Shown in pieces: positions 1 through 8,536 of a stretch of DNA of 64,000 nucleotides. This stretch comes from Fodinicurvata fenggangensis DSM 21160 (lineage in GTDB: Bacteria; Pseudomonadota; Alphaproteobacteria; Kiloniellales; DSM-21159). The notes beneath the pieces are model-generated. The model did no database searches. It was not told where the DNA came from and saw nothing but the letters and a program-made list of their open reading frames with translations. The DNA is taken from NCBI RefSeq assembly GCF_000686045.1, contig NZ_JMLV01000010.1, positions 62,001 to 126,000 on the forward strand. Direction: 5' to 3'. The translations under genes were made by a program, and so were the position numbers. Numbering within the stretch: position 1 is the first letter of the stretch; the number at the start of each line of letters is the position of its first letter.

Positions 1-1370
1 TAGAACTGCCCGGCCATGCCGGCCAGCTTGATCTCCCCGTGCAGCGGCTTGTCGGAAACACAGAGCAGCGTGCCGTAGGGGACGCGGCAGCGGAAACCGT
101 TGGCGGCAATGGCAGCAGACTCCATGTCCAGCGCAATGGCGCGTGACTGCGAGAGTCGGCGCATGACGGCCTTGTGCTCGCTCAGTTCCCAATTGCGATT
201 GTCCACGCTGGCCACGGTGCCGGTGCGCATGATTTTCTTCAGGTCATAGTCGGACAGTCCGGTCACTTCGGCCACGGCTTTCTCGAGCGCAACCTGGACC
301 TCTGCCAGGGCTGGAACCGGCACCCAGGTCGGCAGGTCCTCGTCCAGCACATGATCTTCGCGCACATAGCCATGCGCCAGGACATAGTCGCCCATCTTCT
401 GGGTGTTCCTGAGCCCTGCGCAGTGACCCAGCATCAGCCAGGCGTGGGGACGCAGGACGGCCACGTGATCCGTCATGGTCCGGGCATTGGAGGGGCCGGC
501 CCCGATGTTGATGATGGTGATCCCTGCATTGTTCTCGCCGACCAGGTGATAGGCCGGCATCTGCGGCATGCGTTCGGGCGGCTGACCCGTGGTCTCGAGC
601 TGCCCGTCTTCATTGATTCGGGTCACCACGTTGCCCGGTTCGACAAAGGCCAGGCAGCCGGCGTCGCCGCGCTCGACCCGGCCGCGCCCGATGCGCACGA
701 AGGAATCGAGGTAGAACTGGTAGTTGGTGAAGATCACGAAGTTCTGGAACCAGGAGGGGCTGGTGCCGGTGTAGTGGAGCAGGCGGTGCAGCGAATAGTC
801 GATCCGGCCCGCCCGGAAGAGCGCCAGGGGCTGGGGGGTATCGTGATCGGCGTCCAGCGTGCCGTTGATGATGGAGTCATCCATGCCCGCCAGGTCCGGA
901 ACATCGAACAGGTCCCGCAAGGGCCGGGTTATGGCATCCGGGTCCTGCTGCAGGGGGCCGGTTTCCAGGTTGATGTCCCGCTTGTAGGCGAAGTGCACCG
1001 GGATCGGTTCGGCTGACTCGCCGATCTGGACCTCTACCTCGTGGTTCTCCAACAGCAGGGCGATCTGTTCACGCAGATAGTTCCCGAAGACATCGGGCCG
1101 GGTCACCGTCGTTTCGTGAATACCGGGCCGTGAAACGAAGCCATAGGCATAGCGAGAATCGACCAATGCGTGGGAGGTGGTGGCCACACGCACGAAGGGA
1201 TAGGTGGCGCGGCTGGCCTGCAGCTGTGAATCACCCCCCAGATAGGCTTCAAAGCGTTCTCTCAGGAAGGCGGTATTGCGTTCGTAGATTTTGCGGATGT
1301 GGGCTTCGGCAGCCGTGGCATCCGTGAAGGATTCGGTCGGGATGGTGGGGGGGGTGACAACGTCCGGCAT
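1..1370 (-). CDS. amn: AMP nucleosidase (3' end outside window)
   Basis: Hydrolyses AMP to adenine and ribose-5-phosphate, part of purine salvage and adenylate-pool control in the cytoplasm. The reverse-strand frame is open from ATG 1370 to the window edge. The C-terminal part carries the PNP/UDP-phosphorylase-like core: INIGAGPSNARTMTDH, LMLGHCAGLRN, ALDMESAAIAANG and LLCVSDKPLHGEIKL, which match the E. coli Amn family. The N-terminal half corresponds to the Amn-specific regulatory domain. A GAAAGG ribosome site precedes the ATG. About 456 residues are visible, so only the last 20-40 should be missing. It is transcribed divergently from the sensor kinase gene. Confidence 0.93.
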   Translation of the reverse strand, partial: MPDVVTPPTIPTESFTDATAAEAHIRKIYERNTAFLRERFEAYLGGDSQLQASRATYPFVRVATTSHALVDSRYAYGFVSRPGIHETTVTRPDVFGNYLREQIALLLENHEVEVQIGESAEPIPVHFAYKRDINLETGPLQQDPDAITRPLRDLFDVPDLAGMDDSIINGTLDADHDTPQPLALFRAGRIDYSLHRLLHYTGTSPSWFQNFVIFTNYQFYLDSFVRIGRGRVERGDAGCLAFVEPGNVVTRINEDGQLETTGQPPERMPQMPAYHLVGENNAGITIINIGAGPSNARTMTDHVAVLRPHAWLMLGHCAGLRNTQKMGDYVLAHGYVREDHVLDEDLPTWVPVPALAEVQVALEKAVAEVTGLSDYDLKKIMRTGTVASVDNRNWELSEHKAVMRRLSQSRAIALDMESAAIAANGFRCRVPYGTLLCVSDKPLHGEIKLAGMAGQF

Positions 1371-1667
1371 GGTACCTTTCACACTGACTTCTTGATGCCT
1401 GCTTCAAGCCCTGAGTCCTGATCTGAATAAGTCTACCGGTTCGCCGGGTACGCGCAAAGCTGTAAACGCTGCGCCCTTGGCTTGCTTGCATGGCCCCTGC
1501 GAAACCCCTGATCATGATTGGATTGTTCGCGCTGGCATTGTAGAAATCGCTGGTATATCTTGGACTGCAAGAAAAAGGGTGATCGGCAAGTAGCCAGTTC
1601 GACCAGAGGACCGGAGGCAATCAGGAGCAGGCAGGGCTCCCGTTTCCCGGAATATGGGGCAGCGGAA

Positions 1668-4463
1668 ATGGCACGAAAGAGGGCCAGAGGCGTCGGGCGT
1701 CCGTGGAAGTCGAGGTTTCGCATTCCCCTGCGAATCAACATCATACTGCTATTTCTCCTCCTCTTCGCCATCCTGGGTCTGGTTCTGGGAGCGGTTGCGA
1801 GTCGCAGCAGCCAGCAGCTTGTGGACGAGACGGTCTCCACTTCCTTTCACAAAAGTGCAAGCCTGGCACTCCTGGAGTTGCATCAGCTCCAGGATACGGC
1901 CCGCTCGGCAGCTGACTCGCTGGCCTCGAACCCGATTATCGAGACCCGGAACGAAGAGGAGCGCAGCCAGCAGTTTCATGCCTTGGCCACGGTGTTGAGG
2001 GCCGTCCCCGGTGTCTCGGCCGCCTATGTGGGCTGGCCGGATGGCGATTTCCTTTTGTTGCGCCCGGTAGGGCGACTCGAGGAACAGCTTGATGCTCCCG
2101 ATCAGGCCCGGTGGCTGGCACAGTGGGCAGACAGCGGTGGTGCGCGCTTCGAATTCCTGAACGAGAGGCTGGAGGTTGTCGAGATCCGCAATGACGTGGA
2201 GTACGACTTCGATCCGCGCGAGCGGCCCTGGTACAAGGGTGCACAGCAGAGCGACGAAACCATCGTCACCAGTCCTTATGTCTTCTTCACAACCCGCGAG
2301 CCTGGCATCACTGCGGCACGGCGCTCCCAATCGGGTGCCGTAGCGGGCGTGGACCTCTCCCTGTGGGAGCTGTCGGACAGGCTGCAAAGTGATCGTGATG
2401 CACTGACAACAGAGGCGGCCATCCTGGATTCACAGGGCAGTGTCCTGGCCTATAGCGATATAGGCCGTCTGCAGGAGGTGGTGCGCAGCGGGGTCAGTGA
2501 GGACATGAGCACACTCGAGGCCCTGCCGAAAGCGGACAAGGTCGGTCCCCCCGTCCTGGCCACCCTGTCTGAGCAGAGTAAGGGACTGCAGGAGGATTTT
2601 ACCGGAACGCTCTCCGTCGAGGGACGAGACTGGCTTTCGACCCTCGTGCCCTTGAACGGGCAGGGGACCACCTTTGTCATGGCTGCGCCCATGCAGGAGC
2701 TGGCAGCCGGATCGCGTCAACTGCGCACGCGGTTGTTACAGACCTTCGGAATCGTGATGCTGTTTGTCATCCCGGTTGTCTGGCTTGCCGGCAGGACCCT
2801 GGCGCGGCCCGTCGAGCGCCTGGCCAGCGATGTCGGCCGCATAGCCGAACTCGATTTCAGCGCACCGCAAAGGCGCCAGACCTGGGTCAAGGAGCTGGAG
2901 GAACTCAACGATTCCGTCGAGCACTTGCGCTTGTCCCTGCGCGAGCGCGTGACCGAGCTGCGGTGTCTCTATGATGTACTGGAGCTGACATCAGATCGTT
3001 CCAGGTCGTCGACGCAGGTATGCCGGGACATCGCACAGGTGCTTGAAAACAGTCTGATCCAATTGCGCACGCCGGCCGTGCGCATCAATGTGGAAGGAGA
3101 GGACTGTCTCTCCCGGAACTGGTCTGCGCCGGTAGCCAGCTACAAAGCGCCCATAAAGAGCGTCTACGGTCATGTCGGTGTCATCGAGGCCGGACCGCGC
3201 GATTCTGTAGAGGCACAGGAACGTGGAGAAGAGGTCCTGATGAAGGAGGAGCGCGATCTGATTGACGGCGTAGCGGATCATGTGGGGCGCATGCTGCGCA
3301 GCCGGCAGATGGCGGAAGAATTGATCCAGTCCGAGCGCCTGCGCGCCCTGGGGCAGCTGACTGGCGGTGTGGCGCACGACTTCAACAATCTTTTGACCAT
3401 CGTCCTTGGCAATACAGAGGTTCTGGGCAGCCGCCTGGAGGATCCCTATCTGCACGAGCTGGCGGAGACGGCGGCCAGTGCTGCCGAGCGTGGCGCTGAG
3501 CTGACCCGGCGCCTGCTGGCATTTGCCGGCCGGCAAACCCTGGAACCACGGTTGTTGAACCCCAACGACCTGGTTGTAGGGCTCGATGCTCTTTTCCAGC
3601 GCACACTGCGCGAGGATATCCAGATCACGACCGATTTGGCCGAGGAGGCCTGGTCGACCTTCGTGGACCCGGTTTTACTCGAGGTGGCCCTGTTGAACTT
3701 GGTTATCAACGCACGTGATGCCATTGCATCCGGCGGTCATGTTCGCCTTGAGACCTCGAATGTGACCTTCGATGCCGAAACCGCGAAGTCCTTGCAGATA
3801 GCTGCCGGCGACTATGTCATGATTGCCGTGGCCGACAATGGAACGGGCATGCCGCCCGAGGTCGAGGCGCGCGCCTTCGAACCCTTCTTCACCACCAAGG
3901 ACATCGGCCAGGGCAGTGGCCTGGGCCTCAGCATGGTTTATGGTTTCGTGCGCCAGTCGCAAGGACATGTGCATATCGAGTCCCGACCGGGTGTGGGGAC
4001 CACGCTTCGCATGTACCTGCCGCGCTCGACAGAGGCGGCACCGCCCAGATCGACCACTTCCCCGGCAAAGCGCAGCCTGCCGAAAACATGCGGCAAGCTG
4101 TTGATTGTGGAGGACGATGAGCTGCTCCGTGGCTATGCCGAGAGCCAACTGGAGAATCTGGGGCACCAAGTCGTTGCGGTGAGCAATGGAGATTCGGCCC
4201 TGGCGGAGCTGGAAGCGGCAAAGGATTTCGACCTTCTGTTCACGGATATCGTCATGCCCGGAAACATGGATGGACGGCAACTGGCAGCGAGGGCCCGCGA
4301 ATTGGAGCCTGGCCTGAAAGTTCTCTTCACCTCGGGATATGCTGAAGAAAAGATTGCGCAGGAGGAGGAAAACCTGCCCCCAGGGACAGGGATCCTGCAC
4401 AAGCCCTATCGCCGCTCGGAACTGGCGCAGAAGATCGGGAAGCTGCTGGCAGCAGGGAGCTGA
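1668..4463 (+). CDS. Hybrid sensor histidine kinase, Cache-HAMP-HisKA-HATPase-REC
   Basis: Membrane sensor that would autophosphorylate and pass phosphate to its own receiver domain. I start it at ATG 1668 (931 aa); an upstream ATG at 1518 adds 50 residues with no family look. Order: basic N-terminus, TM1 (about 22-42), periplasmic double-Cache-like region (to about 350), TM2 (about 356-378), HAMP, a weak GAF-like stretch, H-box with His570 (GGVAHDFNNLL), N-box NLVINARDAI, G-boxes DNGTGMPPEV and GQGSGLGLSMVYG, then a receiver with phosphoacceptor Asp860 (LLFTDIVMPG). The HDFNN-type H-box and the missing DNA-binding output domain put it with orphan hybrid kinases. No cognate regulator is adjacent, so the signal and target are unknown. 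Confidence 0.9.
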   Translation: MARKRARGVGRPWKSRFRIPLRINIILLFLLLFAILGLVLGAVASRSSQQLVDETVSTSFHKSASLALLELHQLQDTARSAADSLASNPIIETRNEEERSQQFHALATVLRAVPGVSAAYVGWPDGDFLLLRPVGRLEEQLDAPDQARWLAQWADSGGARFEFLNERLEVVEIRNDVEYDFDPRERPWYKGAQQSDETIVTSPYVFFTTREPGITAARRSQSGAVAGVDLSLWELSDRLQSDRDALTTEAAILDSQGSVLAYSDIGRLQEVVRSGVSEDMSTLEALPKADKVGPPVLATLSEQSKGLQEDFTGTLSVEGRDWLSTLVPLNGQGTTFVMAAPMQELAAGSRQLRTRLLQTFGIVMLFVIPVVWLAGRTLARPVERLASDVGRIAELDFSAPQRRQTWVKELEELNDSVEHLRLSLRERVTELRCLYDVLELTSDRSRSSTQVCRDIAQVLENSLIQLRTPAVRINVEGEDCLSRNWSAPVASYKAPIKSVYGHVGVIEAGPRDSVEAQERGEEVLMKEERDLIDGVADHVGRMLRSRQMAEELIQSERLRALGQLTGGVAHDFNNLLTIVLGNTEVLGSRLEDPYLHELAETAASAAERGAELTRRLLAFAGRQTLEPRLLNPNDLVVGLDALFQRTLREDIQITTDLAEEAWSTFVDPVLLEVALLNLVINARDAIASGGHVRLETSNVTFDAETAKSLQIAAGDYVMIAVADNGTGMPPEVEARAFEPFFTTKDIGQGSGLGLSMVYGFVRQSQGHVHIESRPGVGTTLRMYLPRSTEAAPPRSTTSPAKRSLPKTCGKLLIVEDDELLRGYAESQLENLGHQVVAVSNGDSALAELEAAKDFDLLFTDIVMPGNMDGRQLAARARELEPGLKVLFTSGYAEEKIAQEEENLPPGTGILHKPYRRSELAQKIGKLLAAGS

Positions 4464-4580
4464 TTTCCCATTTGCGCGGTCTCCTGGCAAGCTGTACGAA
4501 GCTTGGCACGCGTGCAGTGTTTTAGCCGAGCGTTGGACAAATCAGAATTGTCTGACATAGTGAAGCTCTGTTTCACATTT

Positions 4581-4598
4581 ATGACAGTCGCATGAAAG
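4581..4598 (-). promoter_or_regulatory. Pho-box-like direct repeat (PhoB site candidate)
   Basis: Read on the reverse strand this is CTTTCAT-GCGA-CTGTCAT, two heptamers with 11-bp periodicity. They match the PhoB half-site CTGTCAT at 13 of 14 positions, and a degenerate third repeat follows after AAAT. The site lies 56 bp before the Na+/phosphate cotransporter ATG, which fits phosphate-starvation control. Its orientation is opposite to the gene, so it is a candidate only. Confidence 0.5.
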
Positions 4599-4653
4599 CT
4601 GCGGCTGACAGGTCTGTGTCTCTCCACTGGAATTGCCCTGATCGCCTCTGAAC

Positions 4654-6408
4654 ATGTCGGAAGATTTCTGGCTCATACACCTATTGGGAAGCGTCGCCCT
4701 GCTGCTTTGGGCGACAAAGATGGTCTCGCACGATGTCCGCGAGTCCTTCGGTGCCAACTTCCGGCGTTATCTCTCGCGAGCGACGCAGAACCGTTGGCTT
4801 GCCTGCGCGACCGGAGCCGGCGTTGCCACCGCGTTGCAAAGCTCGACGGCCACGGCGCTGCTGCTGGTGACCTTCCTGCAGCAGGGACTGGTGATGCTGG
4901 CGCCCGCCCTGGCCATCATGCTGGGTGCCGACATTGGCACCACCGTCGTGGTCCAGGTTCTGTCCTTCGATATCTCCTTCCTGGCACCGGGCCTTCTGAT
5001 CGCCGGTTTCCTGGCCTTTTCCGCGGGCCAGTTTGCCTGGCTGCGCAGTCTGGGTCGTATCATCCTGGCGCTCGGCCTGATCGTCCTTTCGCTCAACATG
5101 ATCGTCGATGCGACCGAACCCATGCGCGAAAGCCAGTTGGTCGAGACGGTTCTGGACGCCCTCGCCGGACAACCTGTGCTTGCGCTGATCATCGCCGCCC
5201 TGCTGACCTGGCTGTCGCATTCCAGCGCCGCCATCGTGCTGTTGATCATGTCCATGTCCGGCGTCTTTCCGGGAACCCTGGGACTGGCGCTGGTGCTGGG
5301 TGCCAATGTGGGTTCGGGCCTGGTGATGATCGGCCTCACTGCCCAAGGGGATGCAGTGACCAAGCGCCTTCCCATCGGGAACCTGCTGTTCCGCGTGAGC
5401 GGCGCCTTGATCGCCCTGCCGTTACTGGAACCCATATCGGCCGGCCTCGGGATGCTGGAGGACAATCCGGCGCGTGATCTGGCCAATTTCCACACCCTGT
5501 TCAATATTGCGCTGGCCCTGCTTTTCGTGCCGCTTGTCGGACCCATGGCACGCTTCCTGGAAAAGGCGGTTCCGGAAGAGAAATCGCTGAGTGAGGAGCG
5601 CGTGGCGCCGAGGTTCCTGGACGAGGCGGTGATCGACCAGCCCTCTATGGCTTTGGCCTGTGCCTCGCGCGAAATGATGCGCATGGCCGATCTGGTGGAA
5701 ACCATGCTGCGGCAGACCATGGATGGCTTCAAGGCGAACGAGCAGGAAACCATCAACGCGATCAGTCGGCGCGACAACGACGTGGATCGCCTGCACGAGG
5801 CCATCAAGCTCTATGTCGCCAAGGTCATGCGCAACCAGCTGTCGGAAGACGAGATGAAGCGCTGTTTCGACATCATGGCGATGACGACAGACCTGGAGCA
5901 TATTGGCGACGTCATCGACAAGAACCTGCTGCGTATCGCCAGCAAACGCCTGCGCAATCGCCTGCAGTTTTCCGAGGAGGGCTGGCAGGAGATCAAGGAG
6001 TTCCACGGCCTGGTGGTCTCCCAGATGCAGTTGGCCATGACGGTCTTCTTCAGCCGGGATATCGAGATGGCACGGCAATTGGTGCGCGAGAAGGACAAGA
6101 TCCGCGACTGGGAGCAGGAGGCCTCGGAACGTCACATGGAGCGTCTGCGGCACGGCCAGACGGAGAGCATCGAGACCAGCGCCCTGCACCTGGATATCCT
6201 GCGCGATTTCAAGCGCATCACGGCGCACCTGACATCCTTTGCGCATCCCATCCTGAAAAGTCACGGGGAACTGCTGGATACTCGCCTGAAGGCCTTCGAG
6301 GAGAAGGAGGCGCAGGTTCAGGGGAATTCAGGCGCGGCGGAGCAGTCCACCGAGGCCAAGGCTGGTGAGAAACAGCACAAGCGCACAGACGACGATGCTG
6401 GGTCCTGA
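4654..6408 (+). CDS. Na+/phosphate cotransporter with C-terminal PhoU-like domain
   Basis: Inner-membrane carrier of the NptA/YjbB type that moves inorganic phosphate with sodium. The first roughly 320 residues hold many hydrophobic helices with the duplicated family signature: LQSSTATALL around residue 62 and SHSSAAIVLLIMS in the second repeat, plus the glycine-rich GADIGTT and GANVGSG loops. Residues about 340-560 form a charged helical PhoU-like regulatory domain. At 584 aa the length is typical of the PhoU-fused subfamily. It is preceded by a Pho-box-like repeat. Its last 81 bp overlap the convergent end of znuB. The ribosome site is weak. Export rather than import is possible, as proposed for YjbB. 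Confidence 0.9.
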   Translation: MSEDFWLIHLLGSVALLLWATKMVSHDVRESFGANFRRYLSRATQNRWLACATGAGVATALQSSTATALLLVTFLQQGLVMLAPALAIMLGADIGTTVVVQVLSFDISFLAPGLLIAGFLAFSAGQFAWLRSLGRIILALGLIVLSLNMIVDATEPMRESQLVETVLDALAGQPVLALIIAALLTWLSHSSAAIVLLIMSMSGVFPGTLGLALVLGANVGSGLVMIGLTAQGDAVTKRLPIGNLLFRVSGALIALPLLEPISAGLGMLEDNPARDLANFHTLFNIALALLFVPLVGPMARFLEKAVPEEKSLSEERVAPRFLDEAVIDQPSMALACASREMMRMADLVETMLRQTMDGFKANEQETINAISRRDNDVDRLHEAIKLYVAKVMRNQLSEDEMKRCFDIMAMTTDLEHIGDVIDKNLLRIASKRLRNRLQFSEEGWQEIKEFHGLVVSQMQLAMTVFFSRDIEMARQLVREKDKIRDWEQEASERHMERLRHGQTESIETSALHLDILRDFKRITAHLTSFAHPILKSHGELLDTRLKAFEEKEAQVQGNSGAAEQSTEAKAGEKQHKRTDDDAGS

Positions 6409-7125
6409 AGGGGTGTCATAGATCAGTGACCCCCACAGGCCGCCGGCTACGGAGAGGATGCCGGCAACGGCCGCCATCACGGCCATCTGTTCCGGTGTGG
6501 TGGCAAAGCGGCGCGCGGTGGCCGCAGGGATGATCAGCAGCGCGGTGATCAGCAGCACGCCAACGATCTTCATTGCCGCGGCGATGGTGACGGCCATGGT
6601 GAGCATCAGCAGGAGACGCAGCGGCAGGACGCGCACGCCTTCGGCACGTGCCAGATCCTCGTGCAGGGTGGCGAGCAGCAGTTGGCGCCAGACCAGGATC
6701 AGCAAAGCCAGCACCAAGGCGGCGCCGGCATAGATCCAGGCCAGGTCTGTCGTGGAAACCGCCAGGATGTCCCCAAACAGATAACCCATCAGGTCGACCC
6801 GCAGGCGGTCCAGGAAGGCAATGGCCACCAGTCCCAGGGCCAGGCCCGAATGCGCCAGGATGCCCAACAGGGTGTCGGTGGGCAGGCGATTCTGTTGCTG
6901 CAGGCCGACGACCAGAATGGCCATGGCAATGCAGCTTGCCATCACGCCCAGCTCCAGATCGATGCCCAACAGGAAACCCAGCGCAATGCCCAGAAGGGCG
7001 GTGTGCGACAGGCTGTCCCCGAAATAGGCCATGCGCCGCCAGATCACGAAACAGCCCAGCGGACCGGCGACCAGGGCGACACCGGCGCCAGCCAGGAAGG
7101 CGCGGACGAGAAAGTCATCCAGCAT
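6328..7125 (-). CDS. znuB: Zinc ABC transporter permease ZnuB
   Basis: Membrane subunit of the high-affinity zinc importer. From ATG 7125 it gives 265 aa, the normal family length, with about eight hydrophobic helices and ABC-3 signatures (GPLGCFVIWRRMAYFGDSLS, GVLLITALLIIPAATAR). The ATG lies inside the end of znuC (11-bp overlap), implying translational coupling. An upstream ATG at 7212 would add a non-hydrophobic arginine-rich stretch that is really znuC in another frame. The 3' end overlaps the Na+/phosphate cotransporter gene tail-to-tail by 81 bp. It is last in the zur-znuC-znuB operon. Confidence 0.95.
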   Translation of the reverse strand: MLDDFLVRAFLAGAGVALVAGPLGCFVIWRRMAYFGDSLSHTALLGIALGFLLGIDLELGVMASCIAMAILVVGLQQQNRLPTDTLLGILAHSGLALGLVAIAFLDRLRVDLMGYLFGDILAVSTTDLAWIYAGAALVLALLILVWRQLLLATLHEDLARAEGVRVLPLRLLLMLTMAVTIAAAMKIVGVLLITALLIIPAATARRFATTPEQMAVMAAVAGILSVAGGLWGSLIYDTPSGPSIVVCALVLFLTSLGLGGLLRRA

Positions 7126-7918
7126 GGCTGTTTTCTTTCTGCTGTTCGGTCTGCCGGGCGGTGCTGTCGGCCTCTTCGACCGGCGTTCCGTCCAGGTCGT
7201 GATGATGGTCATGGTGGTGGTGATAGACGGCCAGAGCCTGGGCCGCGCGCGGGCCGAACATGGAGAGGTACTCGGGATGCTGGCTGACGGTTTCGGGTTC
7301 CCCGGAACAGCAGATGTGCCGGTTCAGGCAGATAACCCGGTCCGTGGCGGCCATCACCAGATGCAGGTCGTGCGAGACCAGCAGCACACCGCAGCCGCGT
7401 TCGCGTCGCACCCGGTCGATCAGGCGATAAAGCTCGGTCTGTCCGATGAAGTCGATGGCCTGCGCCGGCTCGTCCAGGACCAGAAGATCCGGATCGCGCA
7501 GCAGAGTGCGGGCCAGCAGCACGCGCTGGAATTCACCGCCCGAGAGACTGTACAGCTGTGCCTCGGCCAGGTGGCCAATGCCCAGTTCATTCAGTGCCTC
7601 CAGGCGCTTCTGGCGTGGCTGGCGATCCGGCAGGGACAGGAAGTGCAGCACCGACAGGGGCAGGGTGGGCCCGACGGACATGCTCTGGGGCACGTAGCCC
7701 ATGCGCAGGCCGGACCGGCGACGCACCTTTCCGCGGCCGGGTTTCTGCAGGCCCAGGATGATGCGCAGCAGGCTGGTCTTGCCCGCACCGTTCGGTCCGA
7801 TGACCGTGACGATCTCGCCGGGCGCAATGACCAGGTCGATGGACTCCAGAATCTGACGGCTGCCCAAGGTCAGGCCGACCCCCGAGGTTTCGATCAGTGT
7901 GGCAGAGCTGTTTGTCAT
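7115..7918 (-). CDS. znuC: Zinc ABC transporter ATP-binding protein ZnuC
   Basis: Cytoplasmic ATPase driving ZnuB. Start ATG 7918 gives 267 aa. Walker A GPNGAGKTS, Q-loop YVPQSM, signature LSGGEFQRV, Walker B LLVLDEPAQAID and switch histidine VSHDLH are all present. The C-terminus carries YHHHHDHHHD, a histidine-rich tail common on zinc transporters and probably metal-binding. It starts 10 bp after zur and overlaps znuB by 11 bp. Part of the Zur-controlled zinc regulon. An in-frame ATG at 8128 lies inside zur and is unlikely to be used. Confidence 0.96.
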   Translation of the reverse strand: MTNSSATLIETSGVGLTLGSRQILESIDLVIAPGEIVTVIGPNGAGKTSLLRIILGLQKPGRGKVRRRSGLRMGYVPQSMSVGPTLPLSVLHFLSLPDRQPRQKRLEALNELGIGHLAEAQLYSLSGGEFQRVLLARTLLRDPDLLVLDEPAQAIDFIGQTELYRLIDRVRRERGCGVLLVSHDLHLVMAATDRVICLNRHICCSGEPETVSQHPEYLSMFGPRAAQALAVYHHHHDHHHDLDGTPVEEADSTARQTEQQKENSHAG

Positions 7919-7928
7919 ATTGCATGCT

Positions 7929-8393
7929 TCAATCCGTACAGCAGCCTGCACAGCGGCCCCTGAGTTCGACGATCTTCTGTTCAACCTGAAAACCTTGCGC
8001 TTTCGCACTGCGCTCCAGGGCCTGGGTGATGCCCCGGTCCTGCGCCTCGAGGGTGGTGCCGCAGCCATCGCAGATGAAGAACTGGACGCTGTGGCTGCGA
8101 TCGGGCAGAGGACAGCCGATGAAGGCATTCAGGCTTTCGACCCGATGGATGAAGCCCTGATCCAGCAGGAAGTCCAGCGCCCTGTAGACCGTTGGCGGGT
8201 CCACGCGCCCGCGCTCGGCACGCAACATATCCAGCAGGTCATAGGCCCCGTAGGCGCGGTGGCTTGTCCAGATCAATTCCAGGATGCGTCGGCGTACCTC
8301 GGTCAGCTTCACGCCGCGTTCATGGCAGACGGCCTGGATCCGATCCAGCGCTTCGCGCAGGCAGAGATCGTGGTCATGATCGTGCAGTTGCAT
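7929..8393 (-). CDS. zur: Zinc uptake regulator Zur (Fur family)
   Basis: Zinc-sensing repressor of 154 aa. The N-terminal winged helix contains the Fur-family recognition region (AYDLLDMLR, PPTVYRALDFLLDQGFIHR), followed by a dimerisation and metal-binding half with CDGC and CAGC pairs for the structural zinc site. The His-rich N-terminus (QLHDHDHD) is also seen in Zur proteins. First gene of the zur-znuC-znuB operon, divergent from znuA, with one Zur box between them, so it is probably autoregulated. Context and cysteine pattern favour Zur over Fur, Mur or Irr. Confidence 0.93.
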   Translation of the reverse strand: MQLHDHDHDLCLREALDRIQAVCHERGVKLTEVRRRILELIWTSHRAYGAYDLLDMLRAERGRVDPPTVYRALDFLLDQGFIHRVESLNAFIGCPLPDRSHSVQFFICDGCGTTLEAQDRGITQALERSAKAQGFQVEQKIVELRGRCAGCCTD

Positions 8394-8452
8394 GGCCTTA
8401 ACTCCCTTGCAGCGGCAAGGAATAGGACAGCAGCGGGTCCTTGTCGAGAGGA

Positions 8453-8473
8453 AAATGTTATAATATAACCTTT
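8453..8473. promoter_or_regulatory. Zur box shared by znuA and zur-znuCB
   Basis: The core GTTATA-A-TATAAC (8457-8469) is a perfect odd palindrome, flanked by AAAT and CTTT, and it matches the alphaproteobacterial Zur operator (AATGTTATANTATAACATT type). It sits between the divergent starts of zur (8393) and znuA (8537), so one site can repress both transcripts when zinc is sufficient. Confidence 0.9.
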
Positions 8474-8536
8474 GCGAGCCATGCGCCTGCAGTCAACGCA
8501 AATCCCGCTTTTCTCGGTAGTCAGGAGACCCTTTCC

